Origin: Streptosporangiales bacterium
Lineage (GTDB): Bacteria; Actinomycetota; Actinomycetes; Streptosporangiales; Streptosporangiaceae
NCBI GenBank assembly: GCA_017882645.1
Contig: JADGPC010000211.1
Coordinates: 1 to 36,428 of the forward strand
Length of the DNA stretch: 36,428 nt
Direction of reading: 5' to 3'
Of this stretch, positions 16,896 through 24,167 are shown piece by piece. Position numbers and translations under genes: made by a program. The number at the start of each line of letters is the position of its first letter. The first letter of the stretch is position 1. The notes below the pieces were generated by a model. The model ran no database searches, was not told where the DNA came from, and was given only the letters and a program-made list of their open reading frames with translations.

Positions 16896-18343
16896 GATGA
16901 GCGCTTCTCGCCGCTCTCGCTGAGGGCGCCCTCCAGCTCGTCTACCAGCGCCTCAAGCCGCCCGGCAGTCGCTGACCACTGCGCTTGCTCGGTCGCGAGC
17001 AGATCGGCCGCCGCCCGGATCTGCTGGATGGCCAGGTCGACCTGGTCAGCCGCGGACTTCTGCTGCTGAGTGGCGAGGATCGACTCCTCGAGCATCGTCG
17101 CCGTGGAGGTCATCAGATCGCCGACCCGCCGGGCCTGGCGGGTTCCTTCCTCGGTGGCCATGATGGTCGAGTTCGTACCGTCCTGAACTCCGGCGATGAT
17201 GACGCTGATCGAGTCGGTCGAGTGAACTGATCGCTCGGCTAGCTTGCGCACTTCGGCCGCCACTACGGCGAAGCCCTTGCCGGCTTCACCCGCCCTGGCC
17301 GCCTCGATGGCGGCATTCAGGGCGAGCAGGTTCGTCTGTCCGGCAATGTCATTGATCAGGTCCAGGATCTCGCCGATCTGCTGAGCGTGCTTGCTCAGCG
17401 AGAGCGCCCGCTCGGTAATGTCATCGATTTTCGCCTGCAGCTCGCCCATGGTGTCGCCGGTCTGCTCGGCCGCCACCGCGATGGCATGGGCGTTGTCGGC
17501 GATTGCTCCGGCCGTCGTGGCAAGCTCCTCGATCGTCGCGGATGTCTCCGCGACCGCGGACGATTGCTCACTCGTCACGGCGGCTGCGTTCTTAGCCGCG
17601 AGCCGCAGCTCGCCGGTAACCTCGCTGAGCACCGCCGAGGTCGAGCGCAGACGGCTGAGAAGTCCGTTCAGCCGCCCGAGCGTGGCGGTCAGTTCCCGCT
17701 CCCGCTCAGACGCACGCCGCAGCAGCTGGATGGCGAAGAGCGAGAATCCACAGATCGCGAGGACCGCGAGGATGCCAGCCACCACGCCGATCACGAGCGC
17801 CTGACCCGCGGCCGACGCAGCATGAGCCTGGCCTGCGTCGGCCCGCTCTTGCTGAGCGTGATCGAGCTGGCTGAGCGGTCCGAGCACGTTATCCTCGGCG
17901 GCGGCTAGCGCGGAGATCGCCCGGATCTCGCGCGCGACCGTCGTTCCCCCGGCCGGTCGGACCCGGTTGAACAGCGCGACGTAAGCAGTATTCGCGGCCG
18001 AAGCCCGGCTTCGGAGGCGCTCCTCAGGTCCCGTCTGACTCGTTCCGAGAATCGCGGACGTAGCAGCGAACTGAGCCCGCTGCAGGTCTACCTCGCGCAG
18101 CCGGGACGACATCGGAGCGATCATGTACTCGTTCATGGCCTCGTGCTCGTGCCAGAAGCCGGCCACCAGTTTCGCGGTTAGCCGCGCGTCGTGCCGTGCG
18201 TCGAGCGCCGTCCCCGACTGCGCGAGAGCTGCCTCATAGCGCCAGATTGTGATGCCGATCACGGCCGCAATGACCAGGCCGGCGACGATGCTGACCGCCG
18301 TGAAGCGGCGGACCGAGTCGCTAACACCTCGTTGGGCAATCAC
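16892..18343 (-). CDS. Methyl-accepting chemotaxis-type receptor
   Basis: This 483-residue membrane receptor starts the operon. TM1 is at about 14-34 and TM2 at about 181-205. They enclose about 145 mostly helical extracytoplasmic residues, probably a four-helix bundle sensor; a notable segment reads [19 protein letters not shown] domain is not obvious after TM2. The cytoplasmic coiled coil has the conserved hairpin tip about residues 325-372: [20 protein letters not shown] and [20 protein letters not shown]. No C-terminal CheR tether pentapeptide is seen. Start is GTG 18343 with AGGAAG 8 bases upstream; an ATG 4 bases earlier is out of frame. The ligand is unknown. Confidence 0.93.
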   Translation of the reverse strand: MIAQRGVSDSVRRFTAVSIVAGLVIAAVIGITIWRYEAALAQSGTALDARHDARLTAKLVAGFWHEHEAMNEYMIAPMSSRLREVDLQRAQFAATSAILGTSQTGPEERLRSRASAANTAYVALFNRVRPAGGTTVAREIRAISALAAAEDNVLGPLSQLDHAQQERADAGQAHAASAAGQALVIGVVAGILAVLAICGFSLFAIQLLRRASERERELTATLGRLNGLLSRLRSTSAVLSEVTGELRLAAKNAAAVTSEQSSAVAETSATIEELATTAGAIADNAHAIAVAAEQTGDTMGELQAKIDDITERALSLSKHAQQIGEILDLINDIAGQTNLLALNAAIEAARAGEAGKGFAVVAAEVRKLAERSVHSTDSISVIIAGVQDGTNSTIMATEEGTRQARRVGDLMTSTATMLEESILATQQQKSAADQVDLAIQQIRAAADLLATEQAQWSATAGRLEALVDELEGALSESGEKRSS

Positions 18344-18454
18344 TCATGCGCTTCCTGTTGAAGTGGCAGCCGCGCCCCCGCATCCTGCCGTCCATGCTGG
18401 ACTTACCCGTTGACAGCACAGAAGTACCGTCCAGTTACGGTCGGTAGCGGAGAC

Positions 18455-18498
18455 GGCAAGCTATGGACCACGTGCCCTTAACCTGCCAGACTCCCCAG
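18455..18498 (+). promoter_or_regulatory. Conserved leader element, copy 2
   Basis: This is the counterpart of 8662-8705, with the shared core GGACCACG, TTAAC and TGCCAGACTCCCC. It lies 100 bases before the small Cys-rich gene at 18599, in the divergent region between that gene and the chemosensory operon (255 bases). It could therefore also influence the operon. No clear -35/-10 pair for the operon is recognisable in this gap. Confidence 0.6.
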
Positions 18499-18598
18499 GA
18501 ACAGCTATTTGCGTCAGCCGCGATGTTGCGGCTAGCTCCCGCTGTCGGGACCGGGAGCCGTCCGGCACCTCTGCCATGTGCCGGAGGGGGGATGAGCA

Positions 18599-18808
18599 AT
18601 GAACGACGTGGAGACTGTGGCCTGGGTTCGGCAGGCCGCAAACGAGTCGTGCTGGATGTGCGGCGCTCGCCTGCGAGCTGGCGAGATGATTGCCGACGGC
18701 GGCAGCGCGTGCTCCGATGTGCGCTGGTATTGCCGGGACACGCCAGCATGCACGCGGCGCTGGACTGGGCGGCAGCGGGAATCCTCCGCCATGGCGCAAT
18801 TGCGGTGA
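18599..18808 (+). CDS. Small Cys-rich putative zinc-ribbon protein, copy 2
   Basis: This 69-residue paralogue of the protein at 8774 opens MNDVETVAWVRQAANESCWM and continues CGARLRAGEMIADGG. It keeps CxxC, a Cys in GSAC, RWYC, and a Cys in PACTRRW. All five Cys positions are conserved between copies while the C-terminal tails diverge, which points to a fold held by metal. Start is ATG 18599, with CGGAGGGGGG 8 bases upstream; another ATG at 18592 is out of frame. It is divergent from the chemosensory operon. I do not recognise the family and assign no function. Confidence 0.75.
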   Translation: MNDVETVAWVRQAANESCWMCGARLRAGEMIADGGSACSDVRWYCRDTPACTRRWTGRQRESSAMAQLR

Positions 18809-18845
18809 GCTCACCCGCGTGCCAGCTCACTACACTTGCGGACCC

Positions 18846-19280
18846 ATGGGCTACACCGACGCTCCGGACGGCTGGTGGCGCGAGTTCGTACTGGCCTCGC
18901 CGGCTCGAACGGCCAAGCTCGCCGTGGTCCGGGCGGACGGCTCACCGCACGTAGCTCCCGTCTGGGCGGATCTCGACGGCGACGAGATCGTCTTCATGAC
19001 CTCGGCCGACACGATCAAGGGCAAGGGCATCCTGCGCGACCCCAGGGTCTCGCTGTGCGGGGATGACGAGCGCCCGCCCTTCAGCTTCGTGACGATCGCC
19101 GGAACTGCGACGACCTCCGCGGACCCGGACGAGCTGCTGGCCTGGGCCACCCGCATCGGTGGCCGGTACATGGGCGCCGACCAGGCCGCGGTATACGCCC
19201 GGCGCAACGCAGCGCCACCAGAGCTCGTCGTGCGGGTCACCCCGACCCGCATCACCGCCAAGGTCGACGTGGCTAACTAG
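18846..19280 (+). CDS. PPOX-class flavin/F420-dependent oxidoreductase-like protein
   Basis: This 144-residue protein has the split-barrel pattern of the small actinobacterial PPOX class, many of which use F420. It reads ASPARTAKLAVVRADGSPHV, then APVWADLDGDEIVFMTSADT, then IKGKGILRDPRVSLCGDDE, then SFVTIAGTAT. VAPVWADLDG and DTIKGKGILRDPRVSL are diagnostic. The cofactor cannot be fixed from sequence alone. I chose ATG 18846 over earlier in-frame starts because similarity begins there. TACACT at 18831-18836 may be a -10 box, 9 bases from the ATG, with no ribosome site visible. Confidence 0.86.
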   Translation: MGYTDAPDGWWREFVLASPARTAKLAVVRADGSPHVAPVWADLDGDEIVFMTSADTIKGKGILRDPRVSLCGDDERPPFSFVTIAGTATTSADPDELLAWATRIGGRYMGADQAAVYARRNAAPPELVVRVTPTRITAKVDVAN

Positions 19281-19300
19281 GACTCCGGCTCGCCCGGCCG

Positions 19301-19327
19301 GTCAGCCCCCGTCCGGTCAGGGCTGAC
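19301..19327. terminator. Hairpin between PPOX and DUF302 genes
   Basis: GTCAGCCC (19301-19308) pairs perfectly with GGGCTGAC (19320-19327) around an 11-base loop. There is no T tract. The position, 20 bases past the PPOX stop, suits a U-less terminator. Confidence 0.4.
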
Positions 19328-19379
19328 TCCTACTGCTCAGCGATCCAGCTGCCGTGGAAGCGCCCAGAGGAGGTCAGAG

Positions 19380-19787
19380 ATGGCCCAGGCAGGACCAGAG
19401 AACGAGATCATCACCAAGATCAGCCCGGACTCGGTGCAGGCAACTGTCTCGCGCCTGACCGGCCTCGTCGACGCCAAGGGCATGCGGCTGTTCGCCGTCA
19501 TCGATCAGCGCGAGGAGGCTCGCCGGGCCGGCCTGGACCTGCGCGAGACCGTCCTGGTGCTCTTCGGCAGCCCGGCCGCCGGCACCCCGGTGATGGAGGC
19601 GGCCCCGCTGGCGGCCCTCGACCTCCCGCTCAAGGTACTGATCTGAGCCGATGGAGAGCAGACAAAGGTCTCCTATAACGCGCCAGAGGCTCTCGCCGCC
19701 CGGTATCACCTCAGTCACGACCTGACCGGCCGACTCGCCGGGATCAACACGATCACCGATGTGCTCGTGACCGCGCCACCTGCTTAA
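19380..19787 (+). pseudogene. DUF302-family protein interrupted by one in-frame TGA
   Basis: From ATG 19380 (preceded by GAGGAGGTCAGAG) the frame reads a DUF302 protein up to LALDLPLKVLI-like sequence, and then meets TGA at 19644-19646 (codon 89). The same frame continues without any shift as ADGEQTKVSYNAPEALAARY, then HLSHDLTGRLAGINTITDVL, ending at TAA 19787. In the family this junction reads LKVLVW followed by the T-K-V-S-Y strand, so TGA stands where TGG (Trp) is expected. A single base change explains it. Either the gene is newly dead, the protein is a stable 88-residue fragment, or the base is a sequencing error. Its last bases overlap the convergent hydrolase stop. Confidence 0.85.
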
Positions 19788-20455
19788 CGGCCCGGCTCGG
19801 CGCAGCCAGCTAACCCGAACGCAGACCCGGCGAATTCGGCGGCCAGGCGTTGCCACCGCGGCCGGCCGCGCAGCATCGCATGATCGCCGCCAGCGACCAG
19901 GACCCGCCGCACGCGGGTGACTGCCTCGGCGCGGTCCGCGAACGCCCAGGTCATCTCGGGGCTCGTCACCTGATCCTGGTCACCATGGGCGAGCAGCACG
20001 CGCGTCCCGGCCAGCTGGCCGACGGGTTCGCCGGGCGGCAGCCAGGGGGCTAGCCCGGCTACCGCCGTGACCTGGGGATGCCCGGCCGCCCGCAGTGCGG
20101 CTCGCGCTCCCATCGAGTGGCCGATCAGGACGATCGGCACCGGGCCGAACTGCTCCGCTGCCTCGTCGAGCCACTGGCTCAGGTCGGCGACTGGGGACGC
20201 GAGCTCGCCGTTCCAGCCGCGCAGCCGGAACCTCGGCCGGCGCACGATGATGCCGCTGCCGCGCAGGGCCCGTCGGACCGGCCAGGCCAGTGCTGCTATC
20301 CGGACCACGCTGAGCTGGCCTGGCCGGGTGACGTCCGAGCTGACCGACCGGCCGCCATGCAGCATCAGCAGCAAGCCGGGCAACGGGTCGGGCGGGTCAG
20401 CACCGACCGAGCGGGCCTGCTTGCTTCCGGGCGAGTCCAGGCAGAATCCCCTCAT
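19784..20455 (-). CDS. Alpha/beta hydrolase
   Basis: This 223-residue protein has the hydrolase core. An early LLLMLHGGRS forms the oxyanion strand. The nucleophile elbow is VLIGHSMGARAALRAAG, the acid is in LLAHGDQDQVTSPE, and the catalytic His is in AGGDHAMLRGR. The segment between is short, leaving little lid. The substrate cannot be named; small esters or lactones are typical. The start is uncertain: ATG 20455 gives a 30-residue lead-in, while an ATG at the LHGG segment would cut close to the first strand. No clear ribosome site is seen. It is convergent with, and overlaps by 4 bases, the full-length DUF302 frame. Confidence 0.82.
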   Translation of the reverse strand: MRGFCLDSPGSKQARSVGADPPDPLPGLLLMLHGGRSVSSDVTRPGQLSVVRIAALAWPVRRALRGSGIIVRRPRFRLRGWNGELASPVADLSQWLDEAAEQFGPVPIVLIGHSMGARAALRAAGHPQVTAVAGLAPWLPPGEPVGQLAGTRVLLAHGDQDQVTSPEMTWAFADRAEAVTRVRRVLVAGGDHAMLRGRPRWQRLAAEFAGSAFGLAGCAEPGR

Positions 20456-20578
20456 TGCGGGGCAGCGGCCGACGCCGCTAACCATCTCCGGGGCGGCGCC
20501 CCGGAAAGCGAGGCCCGGCCCGGGCGGGGCGGGCCTGACCGAGGATACTTCGGCAGCCGCGTGCGATGATCGTGAGCA

Positions 20579-21367
20579 GTGAACTGCCCGAGCGAACGCG
20601 AGCGGCTGGCCGCGACCTTCACCCACCCCGGCGTGGCGGGCGCATATCAGCACCGTCCGCCGTACCCGCCCGAGGTCTTCGGCATCCTGGCGCGGCTCAT
20701 CACCGACCGGCCCACGACGGTACTGGATCTCGGCGCCGGCGAAGGGGCGCTCGCCAGGCCGCTGGCCGGACTGGTCGACCACGTCGACGCGCTGGATATC
20801 TCCGCCGCGATGGTCAGCGCGGGCAGGCGTCGCCCCGGCGGCCGCCAGCCGAATCTGCGGTGGGTGGTCGGCCCGGCCGAGACGGCCCGGCTGGGTGGTC
20901 CGTACGCCCTGGTCACCGCAGGCGCCAGCCTGCACTGGATGTCGTGGCCGCGGACATTGCCGCGGCTGGCGGCGGCGATGACCGCCAACGCCTACCTGGC
21001 GATCGTCGAGCACGGTTACGACCACCTGCCCTGGCGCACTGAGCTGACCGAGATCATCCGCCGCCATTCCTGCAATCCCGGCTATGACCCGGAATTCTCC
21101 CTGGTCCATGCCCTCTGCGGCAGCGGACTGTTCGAGACCGCCGGGCAGGCGGCGGTGATCCCGGACCCCATCAGGCAGTCCGTGCCGAGTTACGTGGAGC
21201 ATTTCCACTCGACCGCCAGCCTGGCCCGCGAGCTGATGCCAGCCGAGGACTCCGCGGCGTTCGACCGTGAGGTGGCCGACCTGGTCGGGCCTTACGCGGT
21301 GGACGGCCTGCTCGAGATGAACGTCGTCACCCAGCTGGACTGGGGCCGCATCACGGTCGTCAGCTAG
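20579..21367 (+). CDS. Class I SAM-dependent methyltransferase
   Basis: This 262-residue protein has FTHPGVAGAYQHRPPYPPEV near the start. It then has the SAM-binding motif I TVLDLGAGEGALARPLAG, motif II VDALDISAAMV, and ALVTAGASLHWMSWPRTLPR, the post-II region typical of UbiE/Tam-like small-molecule methyltransferases. The C-terminal half is a substrate domain, VPSYVEHFHSTASLARELMP. The substrate is unknown. GTG 20579 is chosen for its fit to family starts; ATG 20566 lies out of frame. It is divergent from the hydrolase, and the 123-base gap probably holds both promoters. Confidence 0.88.
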   Translation: MNCPSERERLAATFTHPGVAGAYQHRPPYPPEVFGILARLITDRPTTVLDLGAGEGALARPLAGLVDHVDALDISAAMVSAGRRRPGGRQPNLRWVVGPAETARLGGPYALVTAGASLHWMSWPRTLPRLAAAMTANAYLAIVEHGYDHLPWRTELTEIIRRHSCNPGYDPEFSLVHALCGSGLFETAGQAAVIPDPIRQSVPSYVEHFHSTASLARELMPAEDSAAFDREVADLVGPYAVDGLLEMNVVTQLDWGRITVVS

Positions 21368-21524
21368 CGGGGAGGAACACGTCCCGTCCGCCCGCCTGGT
21401 AGCGGTGGACGTATCCCGGCGCCAGCAGGCCGGCCATCCGGTCCAGGCCGGAGTCGTCCGACCAGCACTCTTCGATCAGCACCCGCACCAGGTCGGCCTG
21501 TGCCGCTGGCCCTGCCTCTGCCAC
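21360..21524 (-). pseudogene. Truncated SnoaL/NTF2-like protein
   Basis: The 54-codon frame reads AEAGPAAQADLVRVLIEECW, then SDDSGLDRMAGLLAPGYVHR, and stops shortly after. This is the usual N-terminal helix pair and first strand of SnoaL-like/ester-cyclase proteins, which normally run to about 130 residues. The rest is missing, and the 3' end overlaps the convergent methyltransferase stop by 8 bases. GTG 21524 has GGGAGG 6 bases upstream. It is either a remnant or a small expressed fragment; a remnant is more likely. Confidence 0.5.
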
Positions 21525-21575
21525 TCGTGCCTCCCGCACCCGTGTCACGGAGCACCCGACAGTATCTATCAGGCG

Positions 21576-21581
21576 TAAGGT
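21576..21581 (+). promoter_or_regulatory. Putative -10 box (TAAGGT) of leaderless membrane-protein gene
   Basis: TAAGGT ends 6 bases before GTG 21588 and there is no ribosome site, giving the same geometry as the boxes before orn, the tetR-type gene and the receiver-PP2C gene. Confidence 0.42.
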
Positions 21582-21587
21582 GCGCGT

Positions 21588-22076
21588 GTGACCGATCTTG
21601 GATCGCGGCTGAGGCGCGTCCTGCGCGACGACCTGGATCAGCGGCAGCGGGCCGCCCTGGCCTCGTGGATAGCCTTCACCGGCACCTTCGCGGTGGTCCG
21701 CGGCATCACCTGGAGCATCAGGGCCGGCCGCGGCCCGTTCCGCAACCTCAGCGCCGGCGGCGAGCACCTGCACCACTATCTGTGGGGCATCGGCATGCTG
21801 GCCGGAGTCGGCGCGGTCGCCGTCCGCGGCACCGACAGCCAGCGGGCGCATCCCGCGGTGGCCGTCAGCTACGGCAGCGGCCTGGCCCTGATCGTCGACG
21901 AGTTCGCGCTGCTGCTCGACCTCAAGGATGTCTACTGGGCCCAGCAGGGCCGCATCTCGGTCGACCTCGGCGTCGGCGGGATCGCGGTGACCGGGTCGTA
22001 CTTCGCTGCCCTGCCGCTCCTGCGCGCGCTGCGCGACGAGTTTCACGACGGGCAGCCGGCCGCAACAGCGCGATAG
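21588..22076 (+). CDS. Conserved integral membrane protein, unknown function
   Basis: This 162-residue protein has about four hydrophobic segments, near residues 24-42, 66-82, 92-112 and 128-146. It carries a histidine cluster GGEHLHHYLWGIG and an acidic-aromatic stretch VDEFALLLDLKDVYWAQQGR between membrane spans. HLHH and the DEF...D...YW pattern recur in uncharacterised actinobacterial membrane proteins. Metal or heme binding is imaginable from the histidines but unproven. GTG 21588 is supported by the -10 box 6 bases before it. Confidence 0.78.
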   Translation: MTDLGSRLRRVLRDDLDQRQRAALASWIAFTGTFAVVRGITWSIRAGRGPFRNLSAGGEHLHHYLWGIGMLAGVGAVAVRGTDSQRAHPAVAVSYGSGLALIVDEFALLLDLKDVYWAQQGRISVDLGVGGIAVTGSYFAALPLLRALRDEFHDGQPAATAR

Positions 22077-22147
22077 CTGACTGGCACGCGCCTGCGCGCT
22101 CCGCGGTGACACCGGCGAGGCCCGCCCGACCGACCGCTCCCGCCGCG

Positions 22148-22336
22148 TCACTTGCTGGGGTGCGGGCACGCCACCTTCGGGTTGGCGCCGAAGTAATTCA
22201 GCGGTCCGGCCAGGACGGTGACGACGATCGTGCCGGTTCGGGCGCAGCCTGGGTCTGAGTTGTAGTAGTGGCGCTGAGCTCCGGCGATAGCGCCGATGAT
22301 CAGCCAGATGACGAGCAAGATTCCAAGGATCCGCAT
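22148..22336 (-). CDS. Small membrane protein with paired cysteines
   Basis: This 62-residue protein starts MRILGILLVIWLIIGAIAGA, one transmembrane segment. It then has YYNSDPGCARTGTIVVTVLA and GPLNYFGANPKVACPHPSK. The two Cys after the membrane segment could form a disulfide outside. This short form is common in actinobacteria and has no known function. GGAGGT lies 6 bases upstream of ATG 22336, so the start is firm. Confidence 0.8.
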   Translation of the reverse strand: MRILGILLVIWLIIGAIAGAQRHYYNSDPGCARTGTIVVTVLAGPLNYFGANPKVACPHPSK

Positions 22337-22660
22337 GGAGACCTCCGATCATCCAAGGCGATCGCTGTGAGCGCCTGGCGTGGCCACGGGGATCCGGCGG
22401 GGACGACCCGCCGGCCGCCGCTGGCGACCCGCAACTACCATCGGTTCTGCTACATAAACCCCGATACCGCAAGCGTAGCCATCAATTGCCGCGTGACTGG
22501 CGTGCACCGTGAAACTCTATATTCCTCATGTTTGCTTCATTCGTCTTATATCCGATATATACGTCTGATCAGGCACGGCGGTCAGGTCGTCCCGAGCCGG
22601 GATGTTTAAACGAAACCGTCTGGGCAGTGTGCGGCCAGGAACTGGAGAAAGAAGAAAGCC
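22337..22660. other. Divergent intergenic region, 324 bases
   Basis: No convincing gene is seen. The region separates two divergent small membrane-protein genes. Bases about 22510-22580 are unusually AT-rich for this window and probably hold promoter elements. A GTTTAAAC sequence at about 22603, with GGGCAG 14 bases after the GTTT, faintly recalls a SigB/SigF-type promoter, but the fit is weak. Confidence 0.5.
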
Positions 22661-22927
22661 ATGGCCGTCGTGTTCGCGGTGTTCTTGGTGTTCTTGCTCG
22701 CCATCCTCCTGGTGTTCACCCTGTCCGAGGGACGGGAGGGCCGGCTCGCACGGCTCTCGCAACTCCGCACCGAGGCAGCGCAGGCGGCCAGGGTTATCCG
22801 GACTCGCGGAGCAGATGCCATCGAGCGCCTCGCTGCCCGGCTGGCCCCGGATCGTGGCCGCCGGATCGGTCTCGATCAACTCCTTGCCCAATCCCGCGGG
22901 GGCCGAGCACCTCGACGGGCCGGCTGA
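22661..22927 (+). CDS. Small single-pass membrane protein, unknown
   Basis: This 88-residue protein opens MAVVFAVFLVFLLAILLVFT (one transmembrane helix), followed by a basic amphipathic tail LARLSQLRTEAAQAARVIRT that looks like a coiled coil. GGAGAAAGAAGAAAG precedes the ATG. I do not recognise the family. The tail is rich in Arg and would lie in the cytoplasm. It could be a small membrane anchor; no function is assigned. Confidence 0.55.
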   Translation: MAVVFAVFLVFLLAILLVFTLSEGREGRLARLSQLRTEAAQAARVIRTRGADAIERLAARLAPDRGRRIGLDQLLAQSRGGRAPRRAG

Positions 22928-23148
22928 GTCCTGAAGCGCGGTGGCCCGGCCAGCCTTTCGGCCGCTTTCTTCCTGCACTCTTGCCTGCCGATGTTTGAAA
23001 TTCGCACATGGGGCACCACTGGCCCGTGCCCAGAGCTGGTTCGCCGGAGGTGACCGGGAAATGACTCGAGCAGCAGCGACCATCGAGCCGAGTCCGATCA
23101 GCGAGCTTCCCGCCCGGGAGCTTGAGCAGCGCGACGACGCCGCGCTTC

Positions 23149-23250
23149 TTGAGAGATCAGCTCGAGCAGGTGCTGGACATGGAGGCGGTCTGGAAGCACT
23201 GGCGTGGCCTGCCCGACCGCGAGCAGCAGCTGCTTCTGCTGCGCTCCTAG
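23149..23250 (+). pseudogene. Possible sigma-factor scrap (start of region 4)
   Basis: One frame reads LRDQLEQVLDMEAVWKHWRG and LPDREQQLLLLRS, then stops. The pattern recalls the entry to region 4 of SigB/SigF-type sigma factors (LPxREqxlLlLRF). Nothing sigma-like precedes it in any frame. It may be a remnant or coincidence. The 376-base stretch from 22928 to 23303 holds no other gene I can support. Confidence 0.25.
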
Positions 23251-23303
23251 GCAGCCGCAGACGTTCCCCAATCCCGCCTAGCATTGTGAAGGGACCGAAA
23301 ACC

Positions 23304-23624
23304 ATGAAGTCAGCGACAGCACTGACGATTCTGGCCATTGGCGCCATCTTCGCGTTCGCCGTCACCGCCCATCCGTCATTCCTCAACATCCAGGTCCTCG
23401 GCTGGGTGCTCATGCTGACCGGCATCACCGGCCTGGTCATCCCCCGGCGCGGGAAGGGCTGGCTGCGCCGCAGCGTGCTCGTCAAGGGTTCCCCGGACTT
23501 CACCGAGGTCGTCGACGCCGATGCGCGGAAGCCGATGGTTCCGCTGGGAACCGGGGACTCCGCGCCGACCGTCGTCGACGGCCAGGTCGAGCGAGAGTCG
23601 ATCGTCGAGTACATCGAGAAGTAG
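23304..23624 (+). CDS. Small two-helix membrane protein, unknown
   Basis: The 106-residue protein opens MKSATALTILAIGAIFAFAV (TM1), then HPSFLNIQVLGWVLMLTGIT (TM2), then GLVIPRRGKGWLRRS, a basic stop-transfer segment. The rest is an acidic soluble tail ending VERESIVEYIEK. Similar short proteins, with an ImmA-free two-TM head and variable tail, are frequent in actinobacteria and uncharacterised. ATG 23304 is chosen at the hydrophobic start; the frame is open further upstream but without membrane logic. It is convergent with the WhiB-like gene. Confidence 0.75.
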   Translation: MKSATALTILAIGAIFAFAVTAHPSFLNIQVLGWVLMLTGITGLVIPRRGKGWLRRSVLVKGSPDFTEVVDADARKPMVPLGTGDSAPTVVDGQVERESIVEYIEK

Positions 23625-23687
23625 CCGGCGGCTCGCGGCCCGAACGCCATCCCGGCGGGTGGCATTGGCCCCGATCAATGGCACCCG

Positions 23688-23996
23688 CTACGGCTCGGCG
23701 GTGCGGCCTGCGCCCGCGGGCACCCGGCTGGCCATCGCCGGAAGCGGCCGGCTCGTGCGGGCCGCCAGGACGTGCTGTCTCTCGTCCTCGGACGTGCCGC
23801 CCCAGACGCCATGAACCTGGCGCGTGGCCAGGGCGAACTCCAGGCACTCGGCCCGTACCTGGCAGCCAGCGCAGACCGTCTTCGCCTGATCTAGCTGCTC
23901 GACCGCAGGGCCGGCCGAGGACAGCGGGAAGAAGAGCTCAGGGTCGGCGCTCAGGCAGGCGCCACGCGCGCGCCAGTCGGCATCTGCTTTCGTCAT
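23688..23996 (-). CDS. WhiB-like [4Fe-4S] transcription regulator
   Basis: WhiB-like proteins are actinobacterial regulators that bind an Fe-S cluster and usually the sigma-A C-terminal domain, responding to O2, NO or redox. This 102-residue protein has the four cysteines C14, C42, C45 and C51 in ACLSADPELFFP and VCAGCQVRAECLEFA. It has the turn motif GVWGG, then DERQHVLAAR and a short basic tail. The spacing between the first Cys and the CxxC (27) is within the family range. AGGAAG precedes ATG 23996 by about 10 bases. Which Wbl class it belongs to cannot be settled without a tree. Confidence 0.95.
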   Translation of the reverse strand: MTKADADWRARGACLSADPELFFPLSSAGPAVEQLDQAKTVCAGCQVRAECLEFALATRQVHGVWGGTSEDERQHVLAARTSRPLPAMASRVPAGAGRTAEP

Positions 23997-24167
23997 CGCG
24001 ATCAGTCTTCCTGCGGCGCGCTATCGCCATCGTGCAGGCGCCGCCGTCATTGCTCATTTGGCCAGCCTTCCACTGCCCGAGATTTCCGCATGTACTCATC
24101 CGCGCGAAGAGCCACCGCCTGTCACTCCTGGCGCGCAGCGCGCTTCGGTCCACTTCTTGCGCTCTGG

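Noticed and set aside
22941-23303. N-terminal extension of the two-helix membrane protein
   Set aside because: The frame is open, but the added sequence is Ala/Arg-rich without pattern, and the hydrophobic start at ATG 23304 makes better sense.
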